Part shown: piece after piece, positions 30,801 through 39,481 of the stretch
Layout: each line of letters starts with the position of its first letter
How positions within the stretch are numbered: the stretch's first letter is position 1
Origin: Streptococcus suis
GTDB lineage: Bacteria; Bacillota; Bacilli; Lactobacillales; Streptococcaceae
NCBI RefSeq assembly: GCF_024509555.1
Contig: NZ_JAMWEL010000005.1
Coordinates: 1 to 64,000, forward strand
Direction of reading: 5' to 3'
DNA length: 64,000 bases
Notes under the pieces: generated by a model
Database searches by the model: none
Told to the model about the DNA's origin: nothing
Seen by the model: only the letters and a program-made list of their open reading frames with translations
Translations under genes and position numbers: made by a program

Positions 30801-31260
30801 TCAACAACCAACCCAATTAGTAAGGACAGAATCTCCCTATCACCGCTTGGCTATTTTAGAATTACTGACTGCTAGCCCAAACCTAGATAACACCTTGTCT
30901 TTTGAAGAATTACAAGAATTAACGCTAGCAGTAGGTCTAGATAGTTTGACTCAAGTAAGAATCTTTAACTTCTTACGAACAACATCCCCAGATAATTTTA
31001 GTATGCATGAACTGGCTCACATTCTCGGGAAAGTATACCCAGAATTAGTCGAGAAAATTCGCTTGAAAGCCGAAAAAGGATTAGAGCCACCCGCTTTGAC
31101 ACAGGTACTTCAGCAGGAAATCGACCAGAACTTACCAGAGACTATCAGCCAGCAGGCCAGACGGGATTTAGTACAGGGCTTGATGACTTATTATTATTTA
31201 TTTGAACTAAAAGACCACAAGGCCATGCAGGATTGGTTACGAAATGGAGAATTAATATGA
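27874..31260 (+). CDS. HerA/FtsK-superfamily ATPase with Gly/Ser-rich insert
   Basis: An 1128-aa protein. Residues 1-290 form an alpha/beta region I cannot assign. Residues about 290-430 are low-complexity, rich in Gly, Ser, Thr and Asn. The ATPase core then shows Walker A GSTGTGKS (622-629), Walker B VLEEAHN (850-856) and the sensor-like DQSPGLLDLAVIRNTNTKI stretch, as in HerA, VirB4 and other DNA or protein translocases. A C-terminal helical domain (about 990-1128) follows. The start at 27874 has gaggaag upstream. Coupled by overlap to the GTPase before it (11 nt) and the nuclease after it (4 nt). A pump or loader for the toxin, or a DNA translocase, are both possible. Confidence 0.8.
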   Translation: MVIKKMIKKVAAKAADGVSKLSELSPQQLEKVQAQMAAYREQLPDLTGEAAEEYFRKQLAIAGVEVYNAYLPQLKDLYLPIDNKTEFRLEDEGVLIDEGEFKSGYNIRYINITKWVTDKQENSLEKLVSVYEVLSTTPCNISLVFHRKQEETSVYLAITNTENADSNADVESYRKRLVSAIKGNFPGAAWKEEVGRGSLPCFEDYIPYSVATASNIPTEKSEKFISQTIEKLLDGIVPENKEQEYILVLLATPVLDVADRKLHLSQIYSNLSPYAAWQTQFQLTESDSRGSSATVGVNIGASVGSQTGHNLTQTHSQGQTESRGTSETETNTKGEGHSVGGSIEGSIGFPIKNLVGNVGVSINANKNWNKSKSIAKGITNTIGKTASVANAVGKTVSSSLGANFGANFARTSSVTATIGKNEGISQSFVNHHVQHALKNLDKQMERLELSTALGLWDFSAYVLSEDPTIANNAAHSYLALTQGEESHLSQTVVNLWRGDVQSERDKAKALTAYLRDLRHPLFGFNPEVLEIDEDFAVYPEIVTAATPLSGKELAYALNFPQKSIAGLPVLECAQFGRNISTFEEKENQEQLPLGNIFHMNHEENTAVQLSLPSLASHTFITGSTGTGKSNTVYQLLAQAREKGIKFLVVEPAKGEYKQVFGSDEDVAVFGTNPTITSLLKINPFSFPEGIHILEHLDRLVELFNVCWPMYAAMPAVLKKAIEQAYQDCGWDLISSVNTYSKTIFPTFADVLRTIREIIDSSEYDNDNKGAYKGALLTRLESLTTGIYQLMFTEDEISSEKLFDENVIVDLSRLGSSETKSLVMGLLILKMQEYRMVSSQGMNQQLRHVTVLEEAHNLLKRTSTEQATESSNLLGKSVEMLTNAIAEMRTYGEGFIIADQSPGLLDLAVIRNTNTKIILRLPEYSDRELVGKSANLNEEQINELAKLPKGVAAVYQNEWLEPVLCKVAKYDSTEMVFQQPTQLVRTESPYHRLAILELLTASPNLDNTLSFEELQELTLAVGLDSLTQVRIFNFLRTTSPDNFSMHELAHILGKVYPELVEKIRLKAEKGLEPPALTQVLQQEIDQNLPETISQQARRDLVQGLMTYYYLFELKDHKAMQDWLRNGELI

Positions 31261-31856
31261 TAGAAGGATTGAAAACTGTGGCAGAGGCAGTTAAGCCTGT
31301 CGTAAATGAAGTTGGCAAACGAGCGATAGATGCCTTTGAAAAGCCGATAGATTCAGATAAGCGATTGGAAGCTGCATCTGATAATAAAACCACTTTTCGC
31401 TATGATGGTCTGAGCAAGCCTCAAGAATTTCTAGCTCAAGCCCAAGGTTTTCCCAAAGAGATAGCTAAGGATATTTACAATTCTCAGGAACTCAAGCATT
31501 ATATGGACATAGGAATGCGAGCTGTGCAATTTGGTCAGAAAGAAAATGGGGAGCCACGATTTTGTCTTGTTCCAAAAGAGCTATCGCTGGATGTAGGTGT
31601 AGATGAAAAAGGTCGGACCAATGCAGAGAGATTGCAAGGTGGTTTGCAACCAGTTAAAGATGGTAAAGTGTTAGAAGCTCATCATATCGGTCAAAAAAAT
31701 GGTGGTCATTATGCCTTATTAACCAAGGAGGAACACATTGTAAACGGAAATAAAATAATATTGCACAAAGCAGGTAGGTCAGAGGTCGGTCATGATTCAG
31801 ATTTTGCTAGGGATAAACGAGCAATTGCTAAAGCACTTATGGAGGGACAAGTATGA
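31257..31856 (+). CDS. HNH/LHH-type nuclease toxin (predicted)
   Basis: A 199-aa protein. The N-terminal 60 residues are helical and charged. The C-terminal domain has VLEAHHIGQKNGGHYALL (two histidines at 142-143), then a LTKEEH and a later GHD, the pattern of the HNH/ENDO VII toxins with an LHH-like core seen in polymorphic toxins. No signal peptide or long export domain is present, unlike most such toxins. It overlaps the ATPase gene and the SUKH gene by 4 nt each. The pairing with a SUKH immunity protein is the strongest support for toxin function. Confidence 0.78.
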   Translation: MIEGLKTVAEAVKPVVNEVGKRAIDAFEKPIDSDKRLEAASDNKTTFRYDGLSKPQEFLAQAQGFPKEIAKDIYNSQELKHYMDIGMRAVQFGQKENGEPRFCLVPKELSLDVGVDEKGRTNAERLQGGLQPVKDGKVLEAHHIGQKNGGHYALLTKEEHIVNGNKIILHKAGRSEVGHDSDFARDKRAIAKALMEGQV

Positions 31857-32263
31857 GTCAGTTAGTAGATAAAATAAAAGTAGTTCAAGGTCTTTATAGT
31901 GGTAGCCCTGCTAGTGAGCAAGAAGTGGCAGTGGCTGAGAGTAAGCTTCAGTTGATATTTCCAGCAGAGTATAAGGACTATTTGAAAGTGTATGGGGTGA
32001 TTTCATTCTATGGAACAGAATGGAATGGATTGAAAGGAGATACTTGGACTGACGTAGTTGCAACCACCTTGGAAGCGCGTAGTCTGTATGAAAATTTTCC
32101 TAAAGAGAAATTTATTTTAGAGGATCTACATTTTGATGATATGCTTGTTTTAGCGGATTCGACTGGTAAAGTCTTTTTGTGGCACAATGGATTAGAAAAA
32201 GAGATTCATTCCTCAATTGCGTCCTATCTGGAAGAATGTGTAGCCAGAAAGGACACCCCATGA
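31853..32263 (+). CDS. SUKH (SMI1/KNR4) immunity protein
   Basis: A 136-aa SUKH-fold protein. The diagnostic opening is seen: VAVAESKLQLIFPAEYKDYLKVYGVISFYG, here split as AESKLQLIFPAEY and YLKVYGVISF, followed by the W-rich strand. SUKH proteins neutralise nuclease toxins in contact-dependent and polymorphic toxin systems. It sits directly after the HNH gene (ATGA overlap), the usual toxin-immunity order. It also overlaps the deformylase-like gene by 4 nt. Confidence 0.85.
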   Translation: MSQLVDKIKVVQGLYSGSPASEQEVAVAESKLQLIFPAEYKDYLKVYGVISFYGTEWNGLKGDTWTDVVATTLEARSLYENFPKEKFILEDLHFDDMLVLADSTGKVFLWHNGLEKEIHSSIASYLEECVARKDTP

Positions 32264-32670
32264 TTCAACCTATTGTGAAAGATATTTTCTTCCTGCAGCA
32301 GAAGTCTGAGCCTGCGACTCAGCTAGATGTGCAGGTCGGTCAGGACTTGCATGATACTTTGGTAGCCAACGCTCACGCCTGCGTGGGCATGGCGGCCAAC
32401 ATGATTGGCGTCAAAAAGCGGATTATCATCGTCAACATGGGTTTTACCAACCTGGTCATGTACAATCCCGTCCTCATCAGCAAGGCCAATCCCTATCAGA
32501 CAGAAGAGGGCTGCCTGTCGCTCGAAGGTATCCGTCCGATGACACGCTATCAGGAGATTGAAGTGGAGTTTTTTGATGCTTCATGGAAAAAGCATAGCCT
32601 AAAGCTGACAGACTTCCAAGCCCAGATTGTTCAGCATGAACTAGATCATTTGGAAGGGATTATTATCTAG
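32260..32670 (+). CDS. Peptide deformylase-like protein lacking the motif-I Gln
   Basis: A 136-aa deformylase family member, shorter than the main 200-aa streptococcal enzyme. Motif II EGCLS and motif III QHELDH (metal ligands Cys, His, His and catalytic Glu) are intact. Motif I, normally GxGxAAxQ, reads VGMAANMIG, so the oxyanion-hole Gln is replaced by Met. The enzyme may be weak or act on something else. The start at 32260 overlaps the SUKH stop (ATGA). Base composition is GC-richer than the operon upstream, so the operon was probably inserted next to this older gene. Confidence 0.85.
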   Translation: MIQPIVKDIFFLQQKSEPATQLDVQVGQDLHDTLVANAHACVGMAANMIGVKKRIIIVNMGFTNLVMYNPVLISKANPYQTEEGCLSLEGIRPMTRYQEIEVEFFDASWKKHSLKLTDFQAQIVQHELDHLEGIII

Positions 32671-32677
32671 TGCTACC

Positions 32678-32704
32678 AAATCTACCGTCAGGTAGATTTT
32701 TTTA
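32678..32704 (+). terminator. Terminator after the deformylase-like gene
   Basis: Arms aaatctacc and ggtagattt, 4-nt loop gtca, then a T run. It ends the toxin operon transcript. Confidence 0.88.
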
Positions 32705-32811
32705 TAGTCATTTGAATTAACTTTGATATATCGTCACTTTCGACTTGCCATACTTTAGTATAGCCTGCGCCTCAGTTCCATGTCTGAAAGCTAATTCATT
32801 CGACTATAAAA

Positions 32812-32828
32812 AGTCAAAAAAGGTCAAA
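32812..32828 (+). promoter_or_regulatory. CtsR box upstream of the clpL promoter
   Basis: AGTCAAA-AAA-GGTCAAA fits the CtsR heptad repeat (A/G)GTCAAAnAn(A/G)GTCAAA exactly. It lies 8 bp before the -35 of clpL. Confidence 0.85.
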
Positions 32829-32836
32829 CAAACCTA

Positions 32837-32865
32837 TTGACTTTTACTGACCAATGGTGTAGAAT
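32837..32865 (+). promoter_or_regulatory. clpL promoter
   Basis: TTGACT (32837-32842), 17-bp spacer, TAGAAT (32860-32865). It predicts a leader of about 480 nt before the clpL start codon. Confidence 0.75.
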
Positions 32866-32908
32866 AATGAATGTAAGGTAATCAGCCTTACAAATTCTTT
32901 GAACAAAA

Positions 32909-32925
32909 GGTCAGTTTAGGTCAAA
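32909..32925 (+). promoter_or_regulatory. Second CtsR-like box in the clpL leader
   Basis: GGTCAGT-TTA-GGTCAAA, heptads with one mismatch, about 40 nt past the expected transcription start. Confidence 0.6.
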
Positions 32926-32957
32926 CGAGAACGGTTTGACTTACTCTTGAACCTATT

Positions 32958-32974
32958 GGTCAGTAAAAGACAAA
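32958..32974 (+). repeat. CtsR-like heptad pair, copy with RBS and mini-ORF
   Basis: GGTCAGT-AAA-AGACAAA recurs at 33310-33326 with one change and, inverted, across the clpL -35 (32837-32854). Downstream is gaggagg and a 8-codon reading frame (ATG 32992 to TAG 33018). Confidence 0.6.
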
Positions 32975-32991
32975 CTTCTGAGGAGGTTGGG

Positions 32992-33018
32992 ATGAAAGAC
33001 AGGATTATACCCTATTAG
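32992..33018 (+). other. Eight-codon mini-ORF with strong RBS in the clpL leader
   Basis: ATG at 32992 follows gaggagg with good spacing and encodes MKDRIIPY before TAG. It could be a leader peptide or the remnant of an older clpL start displaced by an inserted repeat. No proof that it is translated. Confidence 0.35.
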
Positions 33019-33306
33019 CGTCATTTAGTTTATCTTTTATTACTGCGGCGAGTGAGGAAACTTCGTTTCCTTATCTCCAACTTCAAATAATCTCATCATT
33101 AGAGAACTCGCTTTGCCGTACCTTATGAATGTTACTTACAATCGTAAGTGCGATTTCCAAGCTTTAATAGTCCGCTGGACTATTGAAGCTACCTGCAGCT
33201 TTTGATGCGAACTTTGTTCGCTCTATTTCCCACCTCCAAAGGTTCCCCAAACCTTTAGAGCTAGTACTAAAAGCAAACTAAAAGACTAAATCAAATTTTT
33301 TAAAAC
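33019..33306. repeat. Intergenic repeat block in the clpL leader (copy A)
   Basis: No gene is seen. The block holds a hairpin aatagtcc-gct-ggactatt near 33166-33186 and a 56-nt segment (33207-33262) that recurs at 53188-53243 with few changes. Both copies end in tccaaaggttccccaaacct. This is a dispersed non-coding repeat of the genome. Confidence 0.7.
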
Positions 33307-33309
33307 AAA

Positions 33310-33326
33310 GGTCAGTAAAAGTCAAA
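33310..33326 (+). promoter_or_regulatory. CtsR-like box just before clpL
   Basis: GGTCAGT-AAA-AGTCAAA, 30 nt before the clpL start codon; nearly the same as 32958-32974. Confidence 0.6.
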
Positions 33327-33356
33327 AATAAGTGAATTATAAATGAGGTAACTACT

Positions 33357-35459
33357 ATGAACAACAATTTCAATAACTTTAACAATATGGACGATATTTT
33401 CAATCAACTTATGGGCAACATGGGTGGCTATAGCACAGAGCGTCGCCGTTATTCCATCAATGGACGTGAGGTAACACCAGAGGAATTCGCTATGTACCGT
33501 CAGACAGGTCGTCTGCCACAGACAGAAGCAGTGGCTCAAACACAGGGTAAAGGTCAGATAAAGTCAGATGGGATTCTTGCAAAACTGGGTCGCAATTTGA
33601 CCCAAGATGCGCGTGAAGGTAAGTTGGATCCAGTCATTGGACGCAACAAGGAAATCCAAGAAACCTCTGAAATCCTAGCTCGTCGTACCAAGAACAATCC
33701 AGTTTTGGTCGGTGATGCGGGTGTTGGTAAAACAGCGGTAGTAGAAGGTTTGGCTCAAGCCATTGTCAATGGTGATGTGCCAGCAGCAATTAAGAACAAG
33801 GAAATCATCTCCATCGACATTTCAGGCTTGGAAGCTGGGACTCAGTATCGTGGAGCTTTTGAGGAAAATGTGCAAAATCTTGTGGATGAAGTCAAAAAAG
33901 CAGGAAATATCATTCTCTTCTTTGATGAAATTCATCAGATTTTGGGAGCTGGTAGTACAGGTGGTGATTCAGGTTCCAAGGGTTTAGCGGATATTCTCAA
34001 ACCAGCTTTATCCCGTGGGGAATTGACGGTTATCGGTGCCACTACACAGGACGAATACCGCAATACCATTCACAAGAATGCCGCTCTGGCTCGTCGTTTC
34101 AATGAAGTCAAGGTTAATGCTCCATCCGCAGAAGACACCTACCAGATTTTGAAAGGGATTAAGCCGCTTTATGAAGCCCACCACAATATTGAATTGCCAG
34201 ATGAGGTTTTGAGAGCTGCGGTTGATTATTCCGTCCAATATATTCCACAACGTAGCTTGCCTGATAAGGCTATTGACCTGGTCGATGTGACCGCTGCTCA
34301 CTTGGCTGCACAACATCCTGTGACAGATATTCAGACCTTGGAAGCAGAAATGGCTGAGGCAAAACAGTTGCAGTTGGAAGCGGCTGAGAAAGAGGATTAT
34401 GAAAAAGCCTTGAATGAAAAAGTCCGTATTGATAAGCTACAAAAACAGATTGATAATCATACGGAGCAACAGAAAGTGGTGGCGACTGTTAATGATGTGG
34501 CTCAGTCAGTTGAGCGCATGACAGGAATTCCAGTCTCTCAAATGGGAGCCTCTGACATTGAACGGCTCAAGGAATTGAAAAATCGCCTGTCAGCCAAGGT
34601 TATCGGTCAAGACGATGCGGTGGAAGCTGTCTCTCGTGCCATTCGTCGAAATCGTGCAGGTTTTGATGACGGAAACCGTCCGATTGGTTCCTTCCTCTTT
34701 GTCGGTCCGACAGGTGTGGGTAAGACAGAGCTGGCTAAGCAACTAGCACTAGACTTGTTTGGTAACAAGGATGCCATTATTCGTTTGGATATGTCCGAGT
34801 ACAGCGACCGCACAGCCGTTTCCAAATTAATCGGCACCACAGCCGGTTACGTTGGTTATGATGACAATTCCCATACTCTTACTGAGCGTGTCCGTCGCAA
34901 TCCTTACTCCATTGTTCTCTTGGATGAGATTGAAAAAGCAGATTCACAAGTGATTACCCTCCTTTTGCAAGTGCTAGATGACGGGCATTTGACAGATGGA
35001 CAGGGCAATCAAGTCAACTTTAAAAATACCATTATCATCGCTACATCTAATGCAGGTTTTGGTTATAGTGTGGAAGAAGGTCAAGAAGAAGAGCCAGACA
35101 TCATGGACCGCATTGCACCATTCTTCCGTCCGGAATTTCTCAACCGTTTCAACGCAGTTATCGAGTTCAAGCATTTGGATAAAGAAGATCTCAAAGCTAT
35201 CGTAGAATTGATGCTAGCTCAGGTCAATCAAACCCTAGCTAAAAAAGGGATTACCCTTGAAGTGACAGAAGCTGCCAAAGAATTCTTGATGGGAGCAGGC
35301 TATGACAAAGCAATGGGGGCTCGTCCACTCCGCCGAGTGATTGAAAATCAAATTCGTGATAAGGTGACAGACTTCTATTTGGACCATACAAATGTGACTA
35401 ACTTACTCGCGGATGTGGCTGACAATGAAATCAAAATTGAAGAGCAAACCTTTTCATAA
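33357..35459 (+). CDS. clpL: Clp ATPase ClpL
   Basis: A 700-aa class I Hsp100 chaperone of lactic acid bacteria, involved in heat tolerance and disaggregation. A short Asn/Phe/Met-rich N terminus replaces the usual N domain. Two AAA+ modules follow, with Walker A GDAGVGKT and GPTGVGKT and a short coiled-coil middle domain (about 330-370). I see no ClpP-docking loop of the IGF type, in line with chaperone rather than protease function. CtsR boxes mark heat-shock control. The ATG has gaggta upstream. Confidence 0.95.
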   Translation: MNNNFNNFNNMDDIFNQLMGNMGGYSTERRRYSINGREVTPEEFAMYRQTGRLPQTEAVAQTQGKGQIKSDGILAKLGRNLTQDAREGKLDPVIGRNKEIQETSEILARRTKNNPVLVGDAGVGKTAVVEGLAQAIVNGDVPAAIKNKEIISIDISGLEAGTQYRGAFEENVQNLVDEVKKAGNIILFFDEIHQILGAGSTGGDSGSKGLADILKPALSRGELTVIGATTQDEYRNTIHKNAALARRFNEVKVNAPSAEDTYQILKGIKPLYEAHHNIELPDEVLRAAVDYSVQYIPQRSLPDKAIDLVDVTAAHLAAQHPVTDIQTLEAEMAEAKQLQLEAAEKEDYEKALNEKVRIDKLQKQIDNHTEQQKVVATVNDVAQSVERMTGIPVSQMGASDIERLKELKNRLSAKVIGQDDAVEAVSRAIRRNRAGFDDGNRPIGSFLFVGPTGVGKTELAKQLALDLFGNKDAIIRLDMSEYSDRTAVSKLIGTTAGYVGYDDNSHTLTERVRRNPYSIVLLDEIEKADSQVITLLLQVLDDGHLTDGQGNQVNFKNTIIIATSNAGFGYSVEEGQEEEPDIMDRIAPFFRPEFLNRFNAVIEFKHLDKEDLKAIVELMLAQVNQTLAKKGITLEVTEAAKEFLMGAGYDKAMGARPLRRVIENQIRDKVTDFYLDHTNVTNLLADVADNEIKIEEQTFS

Positions 35460-35476
35460 AAAATAAGATAATATAG

Positions 35477-35510
35477 AAAATCTGAGAAGAAATTCTCGGA
35501 TTTTCTTTTT
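35477..35510 (+). terminator. Terminator after clpL
   Basis: Arms aaaatctgagaa and ttctcggatttt (one wobble), 4-nt loop, T-rich tail. Confidence 0.82.
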
Positions 35511-35599
35511 GAAAGGTATTAACAAGTGTCTAATAAAGCTCATATTGACAGCTTTCGAGCAGTTTTACGGAAAAGTTTTTAAAAATCTTGTATAATTCC

Positions 35600-35628
35600 T
35601 TGACAAGTGCAAACGTTTGCGTTAAACT
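35600..35628 (+). promoter_or_regulatory. malQ promoter with LacI-type operator
   Basis: TTGACA (35600-35605), 17-bp spacer, TAAACT (35623-35628). The spacer holds a perfect palindrome GCAAACGTTTGC (35609-35620), the form of MalR operators in streptococci. Repressor binding would block polymerase directly. Confidence 0.82.
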
Positions 35629-35661
35629 ATGATTGTACTTGAAAGAAAGGAAAACGTTTTT

Positions 35662-37170
35662 ATGACGAATCGTACCAGTGGAATTTTAATGCATATTACC
35701 TCACTTCCAGGTAAGTTTGGTATCGGTACTTTTGGAAAGCCTGCCTATGATTTTGTTGATTTCTTGGTTGAAACCAAGCAGACCTACTGGCAGCTTCTTC
35801 CTCTCACAACGACCAGTTATGGGGATTCTCCCTACCAATCATTTTCAGCTATCGCTGGAAATACCCATTTAATTGATTTTGATTTGTTGGCGGAAGAGGA
35901 TTTATTGGCCAACTTTGATTACCAAGATGTGAACTTTGGGGACAATCCAGAAAAAGTGGATTACGCTTTGATCTACGAAGCACGTCGTCCGATATTGGAA
36001 AGAGCTGTAAAAAATTTCTTGACTGATGACAAGCGTAAAGTAGCCTTTCAAGAGTTTGAAAAAGCTAATTCTTCCTGGCTAAACGACTATGCGGAATTCA
36101 TGGCCATTAAAGAACATTTTGGTAACAAGGCCCTACAAGAATGGGATGACAAGAAAGTTGTTGCTCGAAATGAAGAAGCTCTTGAAAAATACCGCTTGGA
36201 ATTGGCAGACCAAATTGATTACTTTAAAGTAACGCAGTATTTCTTCTTTAGCCAGTGGAAGCAGTTGAAGGACTACGCCAACAAGAACCACATTAAGATT
36301 ATTGGAGATATGCCCATTTACGTATCGGCAGATAGTGTGGAAGTTTGGACCAAGCCACAGCTCTTCAAGCTTGATAGCGAACGCAAACCACTTTATGTGG
36401 CAGGCGTACCAGCAGATAACTTCTCTGCGGACGGTCAGCTCTGGGGTAACCCACTTTATGATTGGGAGCAACATGAAAAGACTGGCTACAACTGGTGGAT
36501 TTACCGTATTCACGAGAGCTTCAAGATCTACGATGTCTTGAGAATTGACCACTTCAAAGGCTTTTCTGACTACTGGCAGGTAGCTGGAGATGCTAAAGTT
36601 GCCAAGGTTGGCACATGGGAGCCAGGCCCAGGCTATAATCTCTTCAAGGCAGTTAAAGAAGCCCTAGGTGATTTGCCCATTATTGCAGAGGACCTTGGAA
36701 ATATCGATGCTAAGGCACGCAAGTTGCTGGCAGACTGTGGTTATCCAGGTATGAAAATCCTAGAATTTGGCTTCTTTGATGTGACAGGGCAGAGCATCGA
36801 CATCCCACACCGTTGTGTGCCAAATTCGATTGCCTATACAGGTACCCATGATAATGAGGTGGTTAATGGCTGGTATAACAATCTAGAGCCTGAACAACAG
36901 GAATTTGTAGATGCCTATACCAACAGAAAACCGATTGAGCCAGTTACTCAAGCCATGCTTAGAACACTGTTTGCAACTGTCAGCGATACAGCTATTGCGA
37001 CCATGCAAGATGTTCTGGACTTGGGTGAAGACAGCCGTATGAACATGCCTTCAACTGTTGGAGGCAACTGGGAATGGCGGATGAAAGCCGAAGATTTAAC
37101 CCAGGACCGCATAGACTTCTTAGTCAAAATGACTACACTATATCAACGAGGAAATAAAAATCATGAATAA
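35662..37170 (+). CDS. malQ: 4-alpha-glucanotransferase (amylomaltase)
   Basis: A 502-aa GH77 enzyme that disproportionates maltodextrins. The nucleophile Asp is in [10 protein letters not shown], the acid/base Glu in IIAEDLGNI, and the third Asp in YTGTHDNEV. The ATG at 35662 follows gaaagga; the ATG at 35629 lies ahead of the ribosome binding site and just after the -10. It overlaps glgP by 8 nt. Together they feed maltodextrins to glucose and glucose-1-phosphate. Confidence 0.95.
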   Translation: MTNRTSGILMHITSLPGKFGIGTFGKPAYDFVDFLVETKQTYWQLLPLTTTSYGDSPYQSFSAIAGNTHLIDFDLLAEEDLLANFDYQDVNFGDNPEKVDYALIYEARRPILERAVKNFLTDDKRKVAFQEFEKANSSWLNDYAEFMAIKEHFGNKALQEWDDKKVVARNEEALEKYRLELADQIDYFKVTQYFFFSQWKQLKDYANKNHIKIIGDMPIYVSADSVEVWTKPQLFKLDSERKPLYVAGVPADNFSADGQLWGNPLYDWEQHEKTGYNWWIYRIHESFKIYDVLRIDHFKGFSDYWQVAGDAKVAKVGTWEPGPGYNLFKAVKEALGDLPIIAEDLGNIDAKARKLLADCGYPGMKILEFGFFDVTGQSIDIPHRCVPNSIAYTGTHDNEVVNGWYNNLEPEQQEFVDAYTNRKPIEPVTQAMLRTLFATVSDTAIATMQDVLDLGEDSRMNMPSTVGGNWEWRMKAEDLTQDRIDFLVKMTTLYQRGNKNHE

Positions 37171-39427
37171 CTTTACTACATTTGCAGAAAGCAAAGCCAA
37201 CAAGAAATTAGCCGACATGACCAACGAAGAAATCTATCTTCAGTTGCTCAACTATGTCAAACTATCAGCGGCAGATATGCCAAAAAACACAGGTAAACGC
37301 AAGGTTTACTATATCTCAGCAGAGTTCCTTATTGGTAAACTCTTGTCAAACAACTTGATCAACTTGGGTGTCTACAAGGACATTCAGGCAGAATTGGCAG
37401 CGGCAGGCAAGTCCTTAGCACAAGTTGAAGATGTGGAACCAGAACCATCTCTTGGTAACGGTGGTCTTGGCCGTTTGGCATCTTGCTTTGTAGATTCTAT
37501 GTCAACACTTGGTATCAACGGCGAGGGTGTAGGGCTTAACTACCACTGTGGTCTCTTTAAGCAAGTCTTTAAGGACAACCAACAAGATGCAGAGCCAAAC
37601 TTCTGGATTGAAAATGACTCTTGGTTGATTCCAACGACAATCAGCTACGATGTACCGTTTAAAAACTTTACTTTGACCTCTAAATTGGACCGTTTGGATA
37701 TTCTTGGTTACAAGAAAGACACTAAGAACTACCTCAACTTGTTTGATATCCAGTCTGTCAACTATGGCTTGATTGAAAATGGTATTACGTTTGACAAGAC
37801 GGCTATTCAAGAAAACTTGACCCTCTTCTTGTATCCAGATGATTCAGACAAGAATGGTGAATTGCTCCGCATTTACCAACAATACTTCATGGTGTCAAAT
37901 GCTGCCCAGCTCTTGATTGACGAAGCGATTGAGCGTGGTTCAAATGTGCGTGACTTGGCAGACTATGCTTATGTTCAAATCAATGATACTCACCCTTCAC
38001 TTGTTATTCCAGAATTGATCCGTCTTTTGACTGAAAAACACGGCTTGGAATTTGCAGAAGCAGTGGCCATCGTTAAGAACATGACTGGTTATACCAACCA
38101 CACCATCTTGGCAGAAGCCCTTGAAAAATGGCCATTGTCATTCTTGGAAGAGGTAGTACCTCACTTGGTTGACATCATCAAGGAATTGGATGCCTTGGTT
38201 GCAAAAGAAGTGTCCGATGTTGCTCTTCACATCATCGACGAGTCTGGTCGTGTGCACATGGCTCACATGGATATCCACTTCTCAAACTCTGTCAACGGGG
38301 TTGCGGCTCTCCACACTGAAATCTTGAAAAACTCTGAGTTGAAAGGCTTCTACGAGCTTTACCCAGAAAAATTCAATAACAAGACAAACGGTATCACCTT
38401 CCGTCGTTGGTTGGAATTTGCTAACCAAGATCTTGCAGACTACATCAAGGAATTGATTGGTGATGACTATTTGACAGATGCGACTAAGCTTGAGAAACTA
38501 CTTGCCTTTGCTGATGACAAGGAAGTGCATGCTAAGTTGGCGGAAATCAAGCACAACAACAAGTTGGCCCTTAAACGTTACCTCAAAGATAACAAGGGTA
38601 TCGAGTTGGACGAAAACTCTATTATCGATACACAGATCAAACGTTTCCACGAGTACAAACGCCAACAAATGAACGCTTTGTATGTTATCCACAAGTATCT
38701 TGAAATCAAGAACGGTAATCTGCCAAAACGTAAAATCACGGTTATCTTTGGTGGTAAGGCAGCACCTGCTTACGTGATTGCCCAAGACATTATTCACTTG
38801 ATTCTCTGCTTGTCTGAGTTGATTAACAATGACCCAGAAGTCAGCAAGTACCTCAACGTTCACTTGGTAGAAAACTACAACGTAACCGTTGCTGAAAAAC
38901 TGATTCCTGCGACAGATATTTCTGAGCAAATCTCATTGGCTTCTAAAGAAGCGTCAGGTACTGGTAACATGAAATTTATGTTGAACGGTGCTTTGACACT
39001 TGGTACTATGGACGGTGCCAACGTTGAGATTGCAGAGTTGGCTGGCATGGACAATATCTATACATTTGGTAAAGATTCAGATACCATCATCGACTTGTAC
39101 GACAAGGCTGGTTACGTATCTGCGGACTACTACAATGGTGATGCTAATATCAAACGTGCGGTTGACTTCATCGTTAGCGACGAAATCCGTGCCCTTGGAA
39201 ATGATGAGCGTCTTGGTCGCTTGCACCATGAATTGATCTCTAAAGACTGGTTCATGACCTTGATTGACTTGGCAGAGTACATCGAAGTCAAGGAGCAAGT
39301 CTTTGCAGACTACGAAGACCAAGATTCATGGAACAAGAAAGTTGTTCACAATATTGCTAAAGCAGGATTCTTCTCATCTGACCGTACAATCGAGCAGTAC
39401 AACGAAGACATCTGGCACAGTAAATAA
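37163..39427 (+). CDS. glgP: Glycogen/maltodextrin phosphorylase
   Basis: A 754-aa GT35 phosphorylase releasing glucose-1-phosphate from alpha-1,4-glucans. The PLP-binding lysine is in [17 protein letters not shown], and the [13 protein letters not shown] substrate loop is intact. Lack of the long N-terminal regulatory part fits the bacterial MalP type. It is the second gene of the malQ operon. Codon use is strongly biased, as in highly expressed genes. Confidence 0.95.
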   Translation: MNNFTTFAESKANKKLADMTNEEIYLQLLNYVKLSAADMPKNTGKRKVYYISAEFLIGKLLSNNLINLGVYKDIQAELAAAGKSLAQVEDVEPEPSLGNGGLGRLASCFVDSMSTLGINGEGVGLNYHCGLFKQVFKDNQQDAEPNFWIENDSWLIPTTISYDVPFKNFTLTSKLDRLDILGYKKDTKNYLNLFDIQSVNYGLIENGITFDKTAIQENLTLFLYPDDSDKNGELLRIYQQYFMVSNAAQLLIDEAIERGSNVRDLADYAYVQINDTHPSLVIPELIRLLTEKHGLEFAEAVAIVKNMTGYTNHTILAEALEKWPLSFLEEVVPHLVDIIKELDALVAKEVSDVALHIIDESGRVHMAHMDIHFSNSVNGVAALHTEILKNSELKGFYELYPEKFNNKTNGITFRRWLEFANQDLADYIKELIGDDYLTDATKLEKLLAFADDKEVHAKLAEIKHNNKLALKRYLKDNKGIELDENSIIDTQIKRFHEYKRQQMNALYVIHKYLEIKNGNLPKRKITVIFGGKAAPAYVIAQDIIHLILCLSELINNDPEVSKYLNVHLVENYNVTVAEKLIPATDISEQISLASKEASGTGNMKFMLNGALTLGTMDGANVEIAELAGMDNIYTFGKDSDTIIDLYDKAGYVSADYYNGDANIKRAVDFIVSDEIRALGNDERLGRLHHELISKDWFMTLIDLAEYIEVKEQVFADYEDQDSWNKKVVHNIAKAGFFSSDRTIEQYNEDIWHSK

Positions 39428-39433
39428 TCCAAA

Positions 39434-39467
39434 AAAAAGAATGTTTCCGAGTGGGAACATTCTTTTT
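39434..39467. terminator. Bidirectional terminator, glgP / gntR
   Basis: A-rich flank, arms aagaatgttt/cc and gg/gaacattctt, then Ts. It lies between convergent genes. Confidence 0.82.
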
Positions 39468-39481
39468 GGTATATTTAGTTT

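Noticed and set aside
25350..32263. Reading the toxin operon as a conjugative or integrative element
   Set aside because: The ATPase is HerA/FtsK-like, but no relaxase, integrase, attachment site or other transfer gene is present.
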